64,000 bases of DNA from JAFNAG01 sp963739235 (GTDB lineage: Bacteria > Acidobacteriota > UBA6911): positions 372,001-436,000 of the forward strand of contig CAVTZY010000024.1 in NCBI GenBank assembly GCA_963739235.1, read 5' to 3'. Of this stretch, positions 9,641 through 18,655 are shown one piece after another (position 1 is the first letter of the stretch; every line of letters begins with the position of its first letter). Under the pieces are notes generated by a model. The model saw only the letters and a list, made by a program, of their open reading frames with translations. It searched no databases and had not been told where the DNA came from. The translations under genes were made by a program, and so were the position numbers.

Positions 9641-9850
9641 TCGAGAATCAAGGCCGTGGAAAGGGAGATTTTCCGCACAGCTGCCAGCCTTTGAGGAATC
9701 CTGGCAAGCTCAACTGAGGACGGATGCCAGCGCTCCGCGGGGTAGGCGGCACTCCGCCGGGGCGCTGGCACGAAACCGCAAGCCGGGGCAAATGTGGCAT
9801 GGAGATCCGGGGACGCAGGCATCGAGTCCCCACGTTGTCGGGATCTCAGG

Positions 9851-11308
9851 TCATTTGATTCCGATGACCATGGATTCCGGGCCGACGAGATGCTCCACCC
9901 GGGTTTTCCGGAAGCCGGCCTCGCGCATCCATGTGCAGCACTCGGCTCCGGTATAGTCGAATCCACCGGGAGTTTGGACCAGCATATTCAGGCTCATCAG
10001 CAGACCGAAGGCATTTTGTCGGGAGTCGTCGATGAGCCCTTCGAAGACGATGAAGGCGCCATCTCGCGGCAATGCTGAGTACGCCTTGGCAATCAGCATT
10101 AACTTCTCGGCCAGGTTCCAGTCGTGGAGGATGTGCCCCATCACTAGAACATCAGCCGTCGGCAGAGGGCCGGCGAAGAAATCGCCTGCGCGGAATTGAA
10201 TGCGCTCCTGGAGCCCGAATGACCGCACGTACTCCTCAAAAACAGGGCCAACGATCGGGAGGTCATACCCTATGCCGGTGAGGTGCGGATGTGCCATCGC
10301 GATCTGCACAGGAGTGGCGCCTTGAGCCGTGCCGATGTCGATGAAGGTCTTGTATTGATGCCAGGGGAACTGCCGGGCGATCGCTTTCGCCGTGCCCATG
10401 CTCAAGCCGGTCATCGCCTGAAGAAACCCCCGCAATCGATCCGGGTCGCCGTACATGACCTCAAAGGGGCTGCGCCCGTCTTGGGATTCGATCTGCGGCA
10501 GGCCGGTGCGCAGCGCGTCGGTAAGCGAGCTCCAGGACCTCCAAAGCTGCCGATTTGCGAATTCCAACAAGCCGCCCACGTAAGAAGATTTGTTCCGATC
10601 GAGCAGGAAATCGGCTTCGGGACGGTTCACATAACAGTCTCCGCGGCGCTCGAGCATGCCGAGCGCAACCAGCGCATCGAAGAAGTCACGGTAGCCGCGC
10701 CGATGCAATCCAAGCCGACTCGCCAGCGTTTCACCATCCAGCGCCCCCTTCGCCAGCTCGGTAAAGAGTCCGAGTTCGAGAGCGCTCAGCAAGGTCTTCG
10801 GGCCCCAAAAGCCGAGGCCCAGTTGAATGATAGGCTCGGGAGTGGGCTCCGCGGATCGAGCCGCCGCAGGCACGATACTGGGGGCGACTGCCCTGGATGC
10901 TGACGACCTATTGCGCCATGTCTCGTAAACCGTCTCGCGGGCAATTTTGCCCTCGTACATGTCGAAGATATGAATCAGGCGTGACTCGACCTCCGATCCT
11001 ACAGGCAGAGGCGCGTTGATGACTCCGTCCCCGGCGAGCCGGAAGGTAGCTATGCTGTCGTCGACCACGCGATCGGGCGTAGCGAAGCGGCTCAGTGAAG
11101 TTACCTTTGCATCAGCCATGGAGCCGAACATTTTGTAGTAGTTGTCCGCAGCTGCGCTTTTCCCATGCAGTAATAGCCCGCGCGCAGGGGCCTCCCAGAC
11201 GATATCCTCCGTATAAAGGGCCAACGCTTTTTCGATCTCATTGGCCTCTTCAATCTGAAAGTGCTCGTTGACGACAGCGAGATTTTTTTCGATTGAGTTT
11301 TGTCCCAT
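9851..11308 (-). CDS. Fusion of a SnoaL/NTF2-like domain with a family 2 O-methyltransferase
   Basis: This 485-residue cytoplasmic protein starts at ATG 11308 behind AGGGGAA. Residues 1-135 look like a SnoaL/nuclear-transport-factor-2-like cone (FQIEEANEIEKALALYTEDI, VWEAPARG, HIFDMYEGKIARETVYETW). After a short Ala/Pro linker, residues 155-485 match the acetylserotonin O-methyltransferase family: an N-terminal winged-helix dimerisation domain (LLSALELGLFTELAKG, ASRLGLHRRGYRDFFDALVA), then the SAM-binding motif FIDIGTAQGATPVQIA and the active-site region VMGHILHDWNLAEKLML. Such enzymes methylate hydroxyl groups on small secondary metabolites, while SnoaL-like folds bind or cyclise polyketides and related substrates. 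Both folds in one chain suggest a tailoring enzyme, but there are no biosynthetic neighbours. Substrate unknown. Confidence 0.8.
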   Translation of the reverse strand: MGQNSIEKNLAVVNEHFQIEEANEIEKALALYTEDIVWEAPARGLLLHGKSAAADNYYKMFGSMADAKVTSLSRFATPDRVVDDSIATFRLAGDGVINAPLPVGSEVESRLIHIFDMYEGKIARETVYETWRNRSSASRAVAPSIVPAAARSAEPTPEPIIQLGLGFWGPKTLLSALELGLFTELAKGALDGETLASRLGLHRRGYRDFFDALVALGMLERRGDCYVNRPEADFLLDRNKSSYVGGLLEFANRQLWRSWSSLTDALRTGLPQIESQDGRSPFEVMYGDPDRLRGFLQAMTGLSMGTAKAIARQFPWHQYKTFIDIGTAQGATPVQIAMAHPHLTGIGYDLPIVGPVFEEYVRSFGLQERIQFRAGDFFAGPLPTADVLVMGHILHDWNLAEKLMLIAKAYSALPRDGAFIVFEGLIDDSRQNAFGLLMSLNMLVQTPGGFDYTGAECCTWMREAGFRKTRVEHLVGPESMVIGIK

Positions 11309-11332
11309 CGTGTTCCCCTGCCTTCCGGCGAA

Positions 11333-11420
11333 ATGAAAAATAAAATGGGGACGCTCACCTGTTTTGTAGATGTCAGAATATTTTCATCCGATCTTCGCCA
11401 AAATAGGTGAGCGTCCCCAT
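11333..11420. repeat. GGGGAC-type palindromic element, second copy
   Basis: AATGGGGACGCTCACCT (11344-11360) is the inverted complement of AGGTGAGCGTCCCCATT (11404-11420). The 43-bp interior includes ATCTTCGCCAAAAT, which is also present, inverted, in the copy at 9545-9640. The two copies bracket the methyltransferase gene in opposite orientation. Confidence 0.7.
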
Positions 11421-11591
11421 TTTCCCCTTGCTATATTAAGAGTAGCAGATGGACGTCAGTGCAGCCATAGTGAAAAAGGTTTTCAAAATACATGATCTAA
11501 TCCACCTCCCCGCCCATTGAATGTTGTTTTGGGAGTATTGTAGTAAGCAAGGCAGTCTTATTAGATTGGTCCAGTCCAGACGGAGGCGAAA

Positions 11592-14500
11592 ATGCTTGTC
11601 AGGCGGTTCATCCCTTACGCAGCGCTTGTTTTTTGGGGTATTGCAGCCGTGGTGGCTTCCCAAGTACCGGAACCCGCGTGTTCCGATTTAAAGTGGCGCC
11701 TCATTGGACCCCTGCGCGCCGGCTGGTCGACATGCGCGGCCGGTGATCCGTCCGCACCGGAGACCTTTTACTTTGGCGCCGCCGATGGCGGGATCTGGAA
11801 AACGGCGGATGCAGGCCACACGTGGGTGTCGCTGTTCGACAAAGAGGCGATAGCCTCCATCGGCGCTCTCGAACTCGCTCCCAGTGATTCGCAGATTATT
11901 TACGCGGGAACGGGACAGCCGGAGCCCCGCTATGACATCGCCGCCGGCAATGGCGTTTACCGGTCGCGAAACGGCGGCAAAACCTGGGAGCATCTTGGTC
12001 TTGCGGATTCCCGGCACATTGGCAGAATCGTCGTCGATCCACGCGATCCCGACACGGTAATCGTCGCCGCATTGGGCCATGTATTTGGACCCAATCTCGA
12101 ACGAGGAGTTTTCCGCACGACAGACGGCGGAAGAACCTGGCAGAAGGTGCTTTTCAAAGACGAAAACACCGGAGCGGTTGACCTCGCCCGCGATCTCTCC
12201 AATCCCGACGTCCTGTATGCCGCGCTGTGGCAAATGCGGTGCAATCCCTGGCAGTCGTATTTCACTCCGCTCGCCGGCCCCGGAAGCGGCATTTACAAAT
12301 CTGTTGACGGCGGCAGGAATTGGGCGCCGGTCTCAACGCGAGGCTTGCCCGGCGGACCGCTCGGCCGCATCGGGCTCGCAGCCAAAGGTGCGAGGGTTTA
12401 TGCGGCGATCAGCGCCGAGACCGGCGCCGGCCTCTACCGCTCTGATGATGGCGGGGAGAACTGGCAGCAGAGTAGCGACGATGCCAGTCTTGCCGACTGG
12501 TATTTTGCCCGTCTGACGATCGATCCTCGCAATTCCGACACCGTCTACGTCATGGGGCGCTCTGTGCGGCGCTCGACCGATGGCGGCAAGACATTCACGA
12601 TCACCAAAGGCGCACCCGGGGGAGATGATTACCATTTTCTCTGGATCAATCCCAAGGATCCCCGGCGCATGATTCTGGCCAGCGATCAGGGAACCACGAT
12701 CAGCCTCAACGGCGGAGACAGCTGGAGCAGTTGGTACAACCAGCCGATCGGCCAGTTTTACCACCTTGCCACCGACGAGCGCTTCCCCTACTGGATTTAC
12801 AGCGGCCAGCAGGACAGTGGCACGGTGGCGGTCGCGAGCCGCAGCGACTACGGTCAGCTTACCTTTCGGGACTGGCATCCCATCGGTGGGGACGAGCGCG
12901 ATTACGACATCCCCGACCCCACGAATCCGGATATCGTCTATGGCAGCGGGCTCGGCGGGCGCCTGTCGCGCTGGGATGCCCGCACCGGTCAGGTTCAAAA
13001 TGTCTCTCCCTGGCCCGTGTCCAGCTACGGAGCGCGCCCCACAACCGTACGCTATCGCTATGACTGGATCACACCGCTTGCGATTTCCCGCCAGGAACCT
13101 CATGCCCTCTATTTCGGCGCACAAGTCCTGTTCCGCTCCATCGACGGAGGCCAGCATTGGGACACGATCAGCCGCGATTTGACCGGAGCCGTCGAAGGTA
13201 CGAAGGATTGTGCCGGAAATGTTCCTAGCGAGCGCGCCCGCGCCTGCGGCTATGGCATTATTTTCACCATCGGCCTTTCGCCATCCAACAAAGACGTAAT
13301 CTGGATCGGAACCGACAACGGACTGATCCAACTCACCCGCGACGGCGGCAAGAGCTGGCAGAATGTCACTCCGCCCGGGCTCCCCGACTGGAGCAAGGTG
13401 GCGCAGATTGACCCGTCAGCTGCCGATCCGGCGACCGCCTTCGCAGCTATCGATCGTCACCGCATTGACGACTACGGACCCCACGCCTACCGGACGCATG
13501 ATTACGGCAAGACCTGGACTGAGATCGGAGGCGGATTGCCCAAGGAAGCCTATGTCAATGTGGTGCGCCAGGACCCGGTGCAGCCCAAGCTGCTGTTCGC
13601 CGGGACCAGCCGCGGTGTATTTGTTTCTTTCGGTGACGGGGATTATTGGCAGCCGCTGCAGCTCAATCTGCCCATGAGCGGCGTAAACGATCTCGCGATC
13701 CACGGCAACGACCTGATTGCCGCGACCCAGGGCCGCGCGATCTGGGTGCTGGACGATATCAGCCCTCTACGCCACATGCCGGCAGAAGTGATCGGCGCGG
13801 ATGTCTATCTCTTCCCGCCGGCGCCCGCATTCAGGCTCATCCAGAATCAAAATAAGGACACGCCTCTCCCGCCCGACGAGCCGACCGCTCCCAATCCGCC
13901 GGAAGGGGCCATCCTCGATTATTATCTGGCGCATGCTCCGGAGGGGGTCGTGACGCTCGAGATTTTCGATTCCGCAGGCAAGCTGGTGCAGAAATTCCAG
14001 AGTGATCAAGCTCCACAGACCCCGGCAGCGGAACAATATTTTGCAGAGCGGTGGTTGACGCCACGGGCTGCGCTCCCCGCTCGTCCCGGCCATAATCGGT
14101 TCACCTGGAATCTGCGCTACCCGAGACCTCAGGCGCTGCAGTATGAGTACTCCATTGCCGCTGTCGCAGGTGGCACGGAAGCCTTGCCCGCGGGTGCGCT
14201 GGTGTTGCCGGGCCGGTATGAAGTTCGCCTCAAGGCGGGCGGGCGCACTTATAGCCGGCCACTGACCGTGCAGCTCGACCCGCGCGTGAAAGTTTCCGCA
14301 TCCGATCTGGCCGCGCAGCTGGCATTCGAGCGCCAGGCCGCCGACGGCATGGCGCTCTCTACGTCCACATGCCGGGAAATCGCCGGTATCTCCAAACGGC
14401 TCGCAGAAACAAGAGGGAAGATGCAAGGCCGGCAGGACCTCGCGGCAGTAATGTCCTCCATGCAAAGCATGGCGGAAGAACTCGACCGGTTTCAGAATGG

Positions 14501-14744
14501 TTCTTCATCCGACAACATCGCGGAGATCGGCACGACGCTTACCGGTTTGGAGACCGATGTCGAAGGCACGGATCAGGCGCCGACCGCACCCGAACGGGAG
14601 GTCCTGCAGACCTACAGCAGGCGCCTTGAAGCAGCTGTGGCCCGCTGGAAGCAGCTCAGGTCCGGACCGCTTAGTGATCTCGACCACAGGATCCAGGCCG
14701 CCGGCTTTCCTTCGATCCTCCTGAATGGGATAGCCGCATCCTGA
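11592..14744 (+). CDS. VPS10/sortilin-like Asp-box repeat protein (secreted glycosidase-like beta-propeller)
   Basis: The 1050-residue product starts at ATG 11592 behind GGAGG and has a signal peptide (FIPYAALVFWGIAAVVASQ). From about residue 40 to 720 it carries repeated Asp-box motifs of the form S-x-D-x-G-x-x-W (SRNGGKTWEHL, TTDGGRTWQKV, SVDGGRNWAPV, SDDGGENWQQS, STDGGKTF, TRDGGKSWQN), the signature of VPS10/BNR beta-propellers. The C-terminal third holds a beta-rich stretch (GVVTLEIFDSAGKLVQKF, HNRFTWNLRYP) and a helical end. Proteins of this layout are frequent in Acidobacteriota and are often annotated as glycosyl hydrolases without proven activity. Binding or hydrolysis of extracellular glycans or peptides is possible. 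It stands alone between repeat-rich spacers. Confidence 0.85.
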   Translation: MLVRRFIPYAALVFWGIAAVVASQVPEPACSDLKWRLIGPLRAGWSTCAAGDPSAPETFYFGAADGGIWKTADAGHTWVSLFDKEAIASIGALELAPSDSQIIYAGTGQPEPRYDIAAGNGVYRSRNGGKTWEHLGLADSRHIGRIVVDPRDPDTVIVAALGHVFGPNLERGVFRTTDGGRTWQKVLFKDENTGAVDLARDLSNPDVLYAALWQMRCNPWQSYFTPLAGPGSGIYKSVDGGRNWAPVSTRGLPGGPLGRIGLAAKGARVYAAISAETGAGLYRSDDGGENWQQSSDDASLADWYFARLTIDPRNSDTVYVMGRSVRRSTDGGKTFTITKGAPGGDDYHFLWINPKDPRRMILASDQGTTISLNGGDSWSSWYNQPIGQFYHLATDERFPYWIYSGQQDSGTVAVASRSDYGQLTFRDWHPIGGDERDYDIPDPTNPDIVYGSGLGGRLSRWDARTGQVQNVSPWPVSSYGARPTTVRYRYDWITPLAISRQEPHALYFGAQVLFRSIDGGQHWDTISRDLTGAVEGTKDCAGNVPSERARACGYGIIFTIGLSPSNKDVIWIGTDNGLIQLTRDGGKSWQNVTPPGLPDWSKVAQIDPSAADPATAFAAIDRHRIDDYGPHAYRTHDYGKTWTEIGGGLPKEAYVNVVRQDPVQPKLLFAGTSRGVFVSFGDGDYWQPLQLNLPMSGVNDLAIHGNDLIAATQGRAIWVLDDISPLRHMPAEVIGADVYLFPPAPAFRLIQNQNKDTPLPPDEPTAPNPPEGAILDYYLAHAPEGVVTLEIFDSAGKLVQKFQSDQAPQTPAAEQYFAERWLTPRAALPARPGHNRFTWNLRYPRPQALQYEYSIAAVAGGTEALPAGALVLPGRYEVRLKAGGRTYSRPLTVQLDPRVKVSASDLAAQLAFERQAADGMALSTSTCREIAGISKRLAETRGKMQGRQDLAAVMSSMQSMAEELDRFQNGSSSDNIAEIGTTLTGLETDVEGTDQAPTAPEREVLQTYSRRLEAAVARWKQLRSGPLSDLDHRIQAAGFPSILLNGIAAS

Positions 14745-14763
14745 AAGCCTCAACGTAATCCCT

Positions 14764-14794
14764 GATGCGCGTGGCGCACCCAAGCGCATGAAAA
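14764..14794. repeat. Family F repeat unit (TGCGCGTGGCGCACC...GCGCATGAAAA)
   Basis: This unit reads GATGCGCGTGGCGCACC then AAGCGCATGAAAA and closely resembles the three units at 27411, 27604 and 27780. Confidence 0.6.
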
Positions 14795-14811
14795 TCAATG
14801 GCCTGTTTAAG

Positions 14812-14862
14812 GCAGCCACGAATGACACGAATGGGCAAGAACTTCGTGCCATTCGTGGCTGC
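14812..14862. repeat. Family C palindrome, copy 1
   Basis: GCAGCCACGAATG (14812-14824) and CATTCGTGGCTGC (14850-14862) are perfect 13-bp inverted repeats around 25 bp. Copies occur at 43016-43069 and 45486-45541. It lies upstream of the MntP gene, but dispersion elsewhere argues against a gene-specific role. Confidence 0.75.
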
Positions 14863-14999
14863 TTTTGCAGGCATCAATCTACTGTTCCAGTTATCTGTTC
14901 ACTTCTATAAAATCACCGGATGCACAAGACCCAAGCTGGCTTTCGGTTTAAGTTCCACCCGGCCGTCTCCCGACCCGTCCTGTTTCGCGGAGCTCTGCA

Positions 15000-15569
15000 A
15001 TGGGTTGGATAAGCCTCCTGGTAACATCCGTCGCTCTGGCCATGGACGCCTTTGCGGTGGCCATCGTCACCGGGTTGACACTTATGCCGATGACGAAGCG
15101 CCATATATTCCGCCTCGCCTTCCATTTCGGCTTGTTTCAGGCCATGATGCCGACCCTGGGATGGGCTGCCGGGACCGTTGTATATCGCTATATCGCTTCC
15201 TATGATCACTGGATTGCCTTCAGCCTGCTTGCGTTCGTCGGCGGCCGGATGATGTGGAATTCACTGGGCGAAGCCAAGGAAGCCCGCGCCACTACCGACC
15301 CGACTTCCGGCTGGGATCTTGTGCTGCTCTCGGTGGCTACCAGCATCGACGCTTTGGCCGTCGGGCTCTCCTTGGCCGTCATTCGCTCCGGGATCGTGAT
15401 TCCCGCGCTGACCATAGGAGTCGTAGCCTGCGGCTTGACGGTGGTGGGAATGGTATTGGGGCGGCGCATCGGCACCGTCTGGGGCAGGCGCGTGGAGCTA
15501 CTCGGCGGTTTCGTGCTGACCATCATCGGACTCAAGATTCTGGTGGAGCACCTGCTGTCCACACCTTAG
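15000..15569 (+). CDS. mntP: MntP/YtaF-family manganese efflux pump
   Basis: This 189-residue protein starts at ATG 15000 with GGAG about 9 nt upstream. It shows the two-fold repeat of the MntP (formerly DUF204) family: SVALAMDAFAVAIVTGLTL in the first half and SVATSIDALAVGLSLAV in the second, each with the conserved membrane-embedded Asp. Six membrane helices and a C-terminal GGFVLTIIGLKILVEHL complete the family picture. MntP exports Mn2+ from the cytoplasm and protects against manganese toxicity. In many bacteria it is controlled by a yybP-ykoY riboswitch or MntR. The 255 bp upstream hold two dispersed repeats and no recognisable riboswitch, so its regulation here is unknown. It is a single-gene unit. 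Confidence 0.92.
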   Translation: MGWISLLVTSVALAMDAFAVAIVTGLTLMPMTKRHIFRLAFHFGLFQAMMPTLGWAAGTVVYRYIASYDHWIAFSLLAFVGGRMMWNSLGEAKEARATTDPTSGWDLVLLSVATSIDALAVGLSLAVIRSGIVIPALTIGVVACGLTVVGMVLGRRIGTVWGRRVELLGGFVLTIIGLKILVEHLLSTP

Positions 15570-15571
15570 TT

Positions 15572-15897
15572 TTGGGGACAAGCTGCTAAACCTCGAAATT
15601 CCACGAAATCCGCGTGGTTTGCCTGGAAAAATTTCGAGGTTTAGTAGCCCGTCCCGAATGGGTTCGACAGCGCCAGCCCAGGGCGTGAGCCCTGGGAATG
15701 TGCACCCGCGTAATACAGCCCTGAAGGGGCGAAACAGCCTGTGCCGCCCTTGCAGGGCTTCACTCGGACTGATCCATTTCCCCAGGGCTGGCGCCCTGGG
15801 CTTTCACTGTTTGACCCTTTCAGGGTCATTTTCCTGCCAAACCTCGCTCGCTGGTGCTTATCTAAGTGCCATTCTAGACTGTCCCCAAAACCTAGCG
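15572..15897. repeat. Composite palindromic repeat, family A, copy 2
   Basis: The element opens TTTTGGGGACA and closes TGTCCCCAAAA (15886-15896). Inside are the hairpin AAACCTCGAAATT...AATTTCGAGGTTT, CCAGGGCGTGAGCCCTGG, AGCCCTGAAGGGGC, a second CCCAGGGCTGGCGCCCTGGG, and CTTATCTAAGTGCCATTC. Module order parallels 6743-7042. Its right end overlaps the last codons or stop of the GH2 gene. Confidence 0.75.
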
Positions 15898-18408
15898 GCC
15901 GTTCCCGGCATTGCGTTTGCTTTGCGCGACCTGGTGCTGCAGCGCCTCCTTTGGAATCGGACTGGGCAGAAAGCCCGGACCTTCCCATGTGACCTCAAGT
16001 CCCTGACCGCCGGCGCCCTGGAAGTACGTCAGCTCGATCGGATGCCATCCTGCCGCAAGTGCTATCTCGCCGTGGATCTCGGTCATGCCATGAACCCCAT
16101 CATTAAGGACGACATCCTTGCCCCCGATGCGCAGGCGCGTGCCGTCATCGGAATTGACGTAGAAAACATATACGTCGGTTTTGGGGATCTGAATGTAGCC
16201 CGTGAACCTCAACCCAAAATCGGCTTTCTCGCCTTGAGCGCATTCCAGGTTGAACGCATCGGCTACACCTGTTCTTACCGGCGTGAGGGCTCCAAAATCC
16301 GGGAGTGTGGTCCAATGGCTTTTGTAAAACGCGAAGGCCAGTCCCGGTTCGAGAGCTGTGGGGTGGATTGCATCCAAAATGGCTTGAGCCTTTCGATAGG
16401 TTCTACCGATGGTTACGCTGGCTGTTCCATCCGGCCAGAAATTGCGCGCCTTGAGGATTACATCCCTTTCGATGACAATCGGCGCCGTGTAACGGGATGA
16501 ACGCTCGGTCGGTTCCGTGCCGTCCCGCGTGTAACGGGTTTGGCATGCCGGGTCTGAGGACTGCAGTTTTACCTGAACAGGCGCTACGAAACCTGTGCGT
16601 GTTCCCTCCAACACCGGCGGAAGAAAACCGCGATTGAGTGTGGCGAATGCCTTGGGGTCGAGCTTCGACACCATACGGTCATAGGTCATGAGGCCGTTGA
16701 CTTCGATCTCACAATCCGTCGTCTGGGTATAGACGGCGGCGGCCAGGCCTTTTTTGACCAAACCGTACATAGCGACGAGCAGGTCGGTGTACTTCTGTCG
16801 ATACGCGTCGGAATCGTCAAACGAACGGTATCCCCAATTGCCTTCTTCCTTCCATAAATGCCCCTTGACCGGGAGGCCAAGGCCGCCGAATTCGCCCAGA
16901 ACCACAGCCCGGCCGCTCTCCGGAGGCCGCATAGCAGGACCGGGATAGGTGTGGACGTCGTTTACGTCGCCGAAGCCCTCATCCGTCCAGCCGCTGGCGT
17001 TGCTGACCAGGCGAGTCGGGTCGTAGCTTTTGATCCACTCCGTAATCCGTTTGGTATCGTGCTGTCCCCACCCTTCGTTGAAAGGGACCCACATGACGAT
17101 CGACGGATAGTTGTGCAGATGATCGACCATGCCTTTGAGCTCTGTATCCCACTGCCGGTCCGCCTCGGCCAGCGCATCCGCAGCCACGTTTCTCCGATTA
17201 AAATTGCTGCTGGGCATATCCTGCCAGATGAGCAGCCCGAGTTTATCCGCCCAGTAATAGAGGCGCTCGGGTTCGACTTTAACGTGTTTCCGAAGCATAT
17301 TGAAACCGAGCGCCTTGATCTGCTCCAGATCGTAACGAAGCGCGGCGTCGGTCGGCGCAGTATAGAGGCCGTCCGGCCACCACCCCTGGTCCAGCGGTCC
17401 GAGCTGGAACAACGGCGCATTGTTCAGGAACAGGCGGTTGAATCCTTCGGCATCGTGCCCGATGGCGATTTTGCGCATGCCGAAGTAGCTCTCCACAGAG
17501 TCGATGGTGCGCGCCTGCGCGTCCAGCAGTGCGACGCGCATGTCATAAAGAAAAGGCGTGTTTGGCGACCACAACCTTGGCTTCGGGATTTTGAGTGTCA
17601 CGGGTTGCCCGGGTCGGCCTTCGCCGCGGGCTAGCATGGTTTTGCCCTCGATCGCCTCGACGCGCACGCGGTGTTCGGCAGCGACGCCGGCCGCCTCCGC
17701 CGTCACGGATAAGGTTTGCTGATCGATATCTGGAATGGTGCTGAGACGGACGATGTGTGCTTGTGGAACCGGTTCGAGCCAAACGGTCTGCCAGATCCCG
17801 GTAACGGCCGTGTAAAAAATACCGCCCGGGCGCAGCACCTGCTTGCCGCGCGGCTGCGTCGCGTTGCTGCCATTGGTTGGATCCCAAACGCGGATTGCGA
17901 TCTTCTGGGGACCGTCACCCTGAAAGAAATCGGAGATGTCAAACGCAAAGGGATCGTAGCCGCCCTTGTGAACGCCTGCCTGGCGGCCGTTGACATAAAC
18001 CGTCGTCTCCCAATCTACGGCGCCGAAGCGCAGCATGACGCGCTTCCCCTTCCAGGCTGCAGGGACCTGGAATGAGCGGCGATACCAGAGCGCCTGGTCG
18101 GGACCGACAGCTTTGCCCACGCCCGAGAGCGACGACTCGATGGCGAACGGTACCAGGATGGAGCCCTCGTAACTGCCGGGTTCGCCGGATGCCTTGGCCG
18201 TGATTGCATATTCCCATAGACCATTAAGGTTGAGCCAGGCGGCACGGGTCATGATCGGGCGCGGGTATTCGGGCAAGACCTTGCCGGGATTGACCTCTTT
18301 GGCCCAGGGCGTGCGAATCGTCTGGCCGGCCGGCGTCCAATTCTGCTCAGCGGCAAATACAGTGATGGTAATAGAAAGGATGATCAGTGGGATTCGCGGC
18401 GCTTTCAT
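15892..18408 (-). CDS. Secreted GH2 glycosidase with chitobiase-like and PA14 domains
   Basis: I start the protein (838 residues) at ATG 18408; a TTG two codons upstream is possible. A signal peptide (PRIPLIILSITITVFAAE) leads. Residues 55-220 form the GH2 sugar-binding sandwich (LNLNGLWEYAI, VYVNGRQAGVHKGGYDPF), followed by an Ig-like domain and the TIM barrel (KALGFNMLRKHVKVEPERLY). The acid/base Glu is in MWVPFNEGWG (about 445) and the nucleophile Glu in VVLGEFGG (about 506). After the barrel come a CHB_HEX_C-like unit (TRYTRDGTEPTERSSRY) and a C-terminal PA14 domain (YVFYVNSDDGTRLRIGG). GH2 enzymes remove beta-galactose, beta-mannose or beta-glucuronate residues; which one is not clear. 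The PA14 domain suggests glycan binding. Confidence 0.88.
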   Translation of the reverse strand: MKAPRIPLIILSITITVFAAEQNWTPAGQTIRTPWAKEVNPGKVLPEYPRPIMTRAAWLNLNGLWEYAITAKASGEPGSYEGSILVPFAIESSLSGVGKAVGPDQALWYRRSFQVPAAWKGKRVMLRFGAVDWETTVYVNGRQAGVHKGGYDPFAFDISDFFQGDGPQKIAIRVWDPTNGSNATQPRGKQVLRPGGIFYTAVTGIWQTVWLEPVPQAHIVRLSTIPDIDQQTLSVTAEAAGVAAEHRVRVEAIEGKTMLARGEGRPGQPVTLKIPKPRLWSPNTPFLYDMRVALLDAQARTIDSVESYFGMRKIAIGHDAEGFNRLFLNNAPLFQLGPLDQGWWPDGLYTAPTDAALRYDLEQIKALGFNMLRKHVKVEPERLYYWADKLGLLIWQDMPSSNFNRRNVAADALAEADRQWDTELKGMVDHLHNYPSIVMWVPFNEGWGQHDTKRITEWIKSYDPTRLVSNASGWTDEGFGDVNDVHTYPGPAMRPPESGRAVVLGEFGGLGLPVKGHLWKEEGNWGYRSFDDSDAYRQKYTDLLVAMYGLVKKGLAAAVYTQTTDCEIEVNGLMTYDRMVSKLDPKAFATLNRGFLPPVLEGTRTGFVAPVQVKLQSSDPACQTRYTRDGTEPTERSSRYTAPIVIERDVILKARNFWPDGTASVTIGRTYRKAQAILDAIHPTALEPGLAFAFYKSHWTTLPDFGALTPVRTGVADAFNLECAQGEKADFGLRFTGYIQIPKTDVYVFYVNSDDGTRLRIGGKDVVLNDGVHGMTEIHGEIALAAGWHPIELTYFQGAGGQGLEVTWEGPGFLPSPIPKEALQHQVAQSKRNAGNGR

Positions 18409-18655
18409 CGGCAATTTCCGTCCTTTCGATCGACTGGTTTAATCGTGCCCGCAGCTTCTCTCGCGCAACCGGCGCATGGTATTTTCAAATGTCCTATTCC
18501 CGAACTGGAGGTCTGCCCCGCCGGCGCCGGTAGAGTAAGGAAGAGTATGAAATATCGCACTTCCATGTGCGCAGTATACTCCGACGCTGATGGGGAACGC
18601 ATCAACAGATGCTATGGATTTGATGAGGAATTCCCGGAGTTCATTCGTATATTTG

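Noticed and set aside
14745..14999. yybP-ykoY manganese riboswitch in front of mntP
   Set aside because: I looked for the conserved paired loops and found only dispersed repeats; no terminator or anti-terminator alternative is visible.
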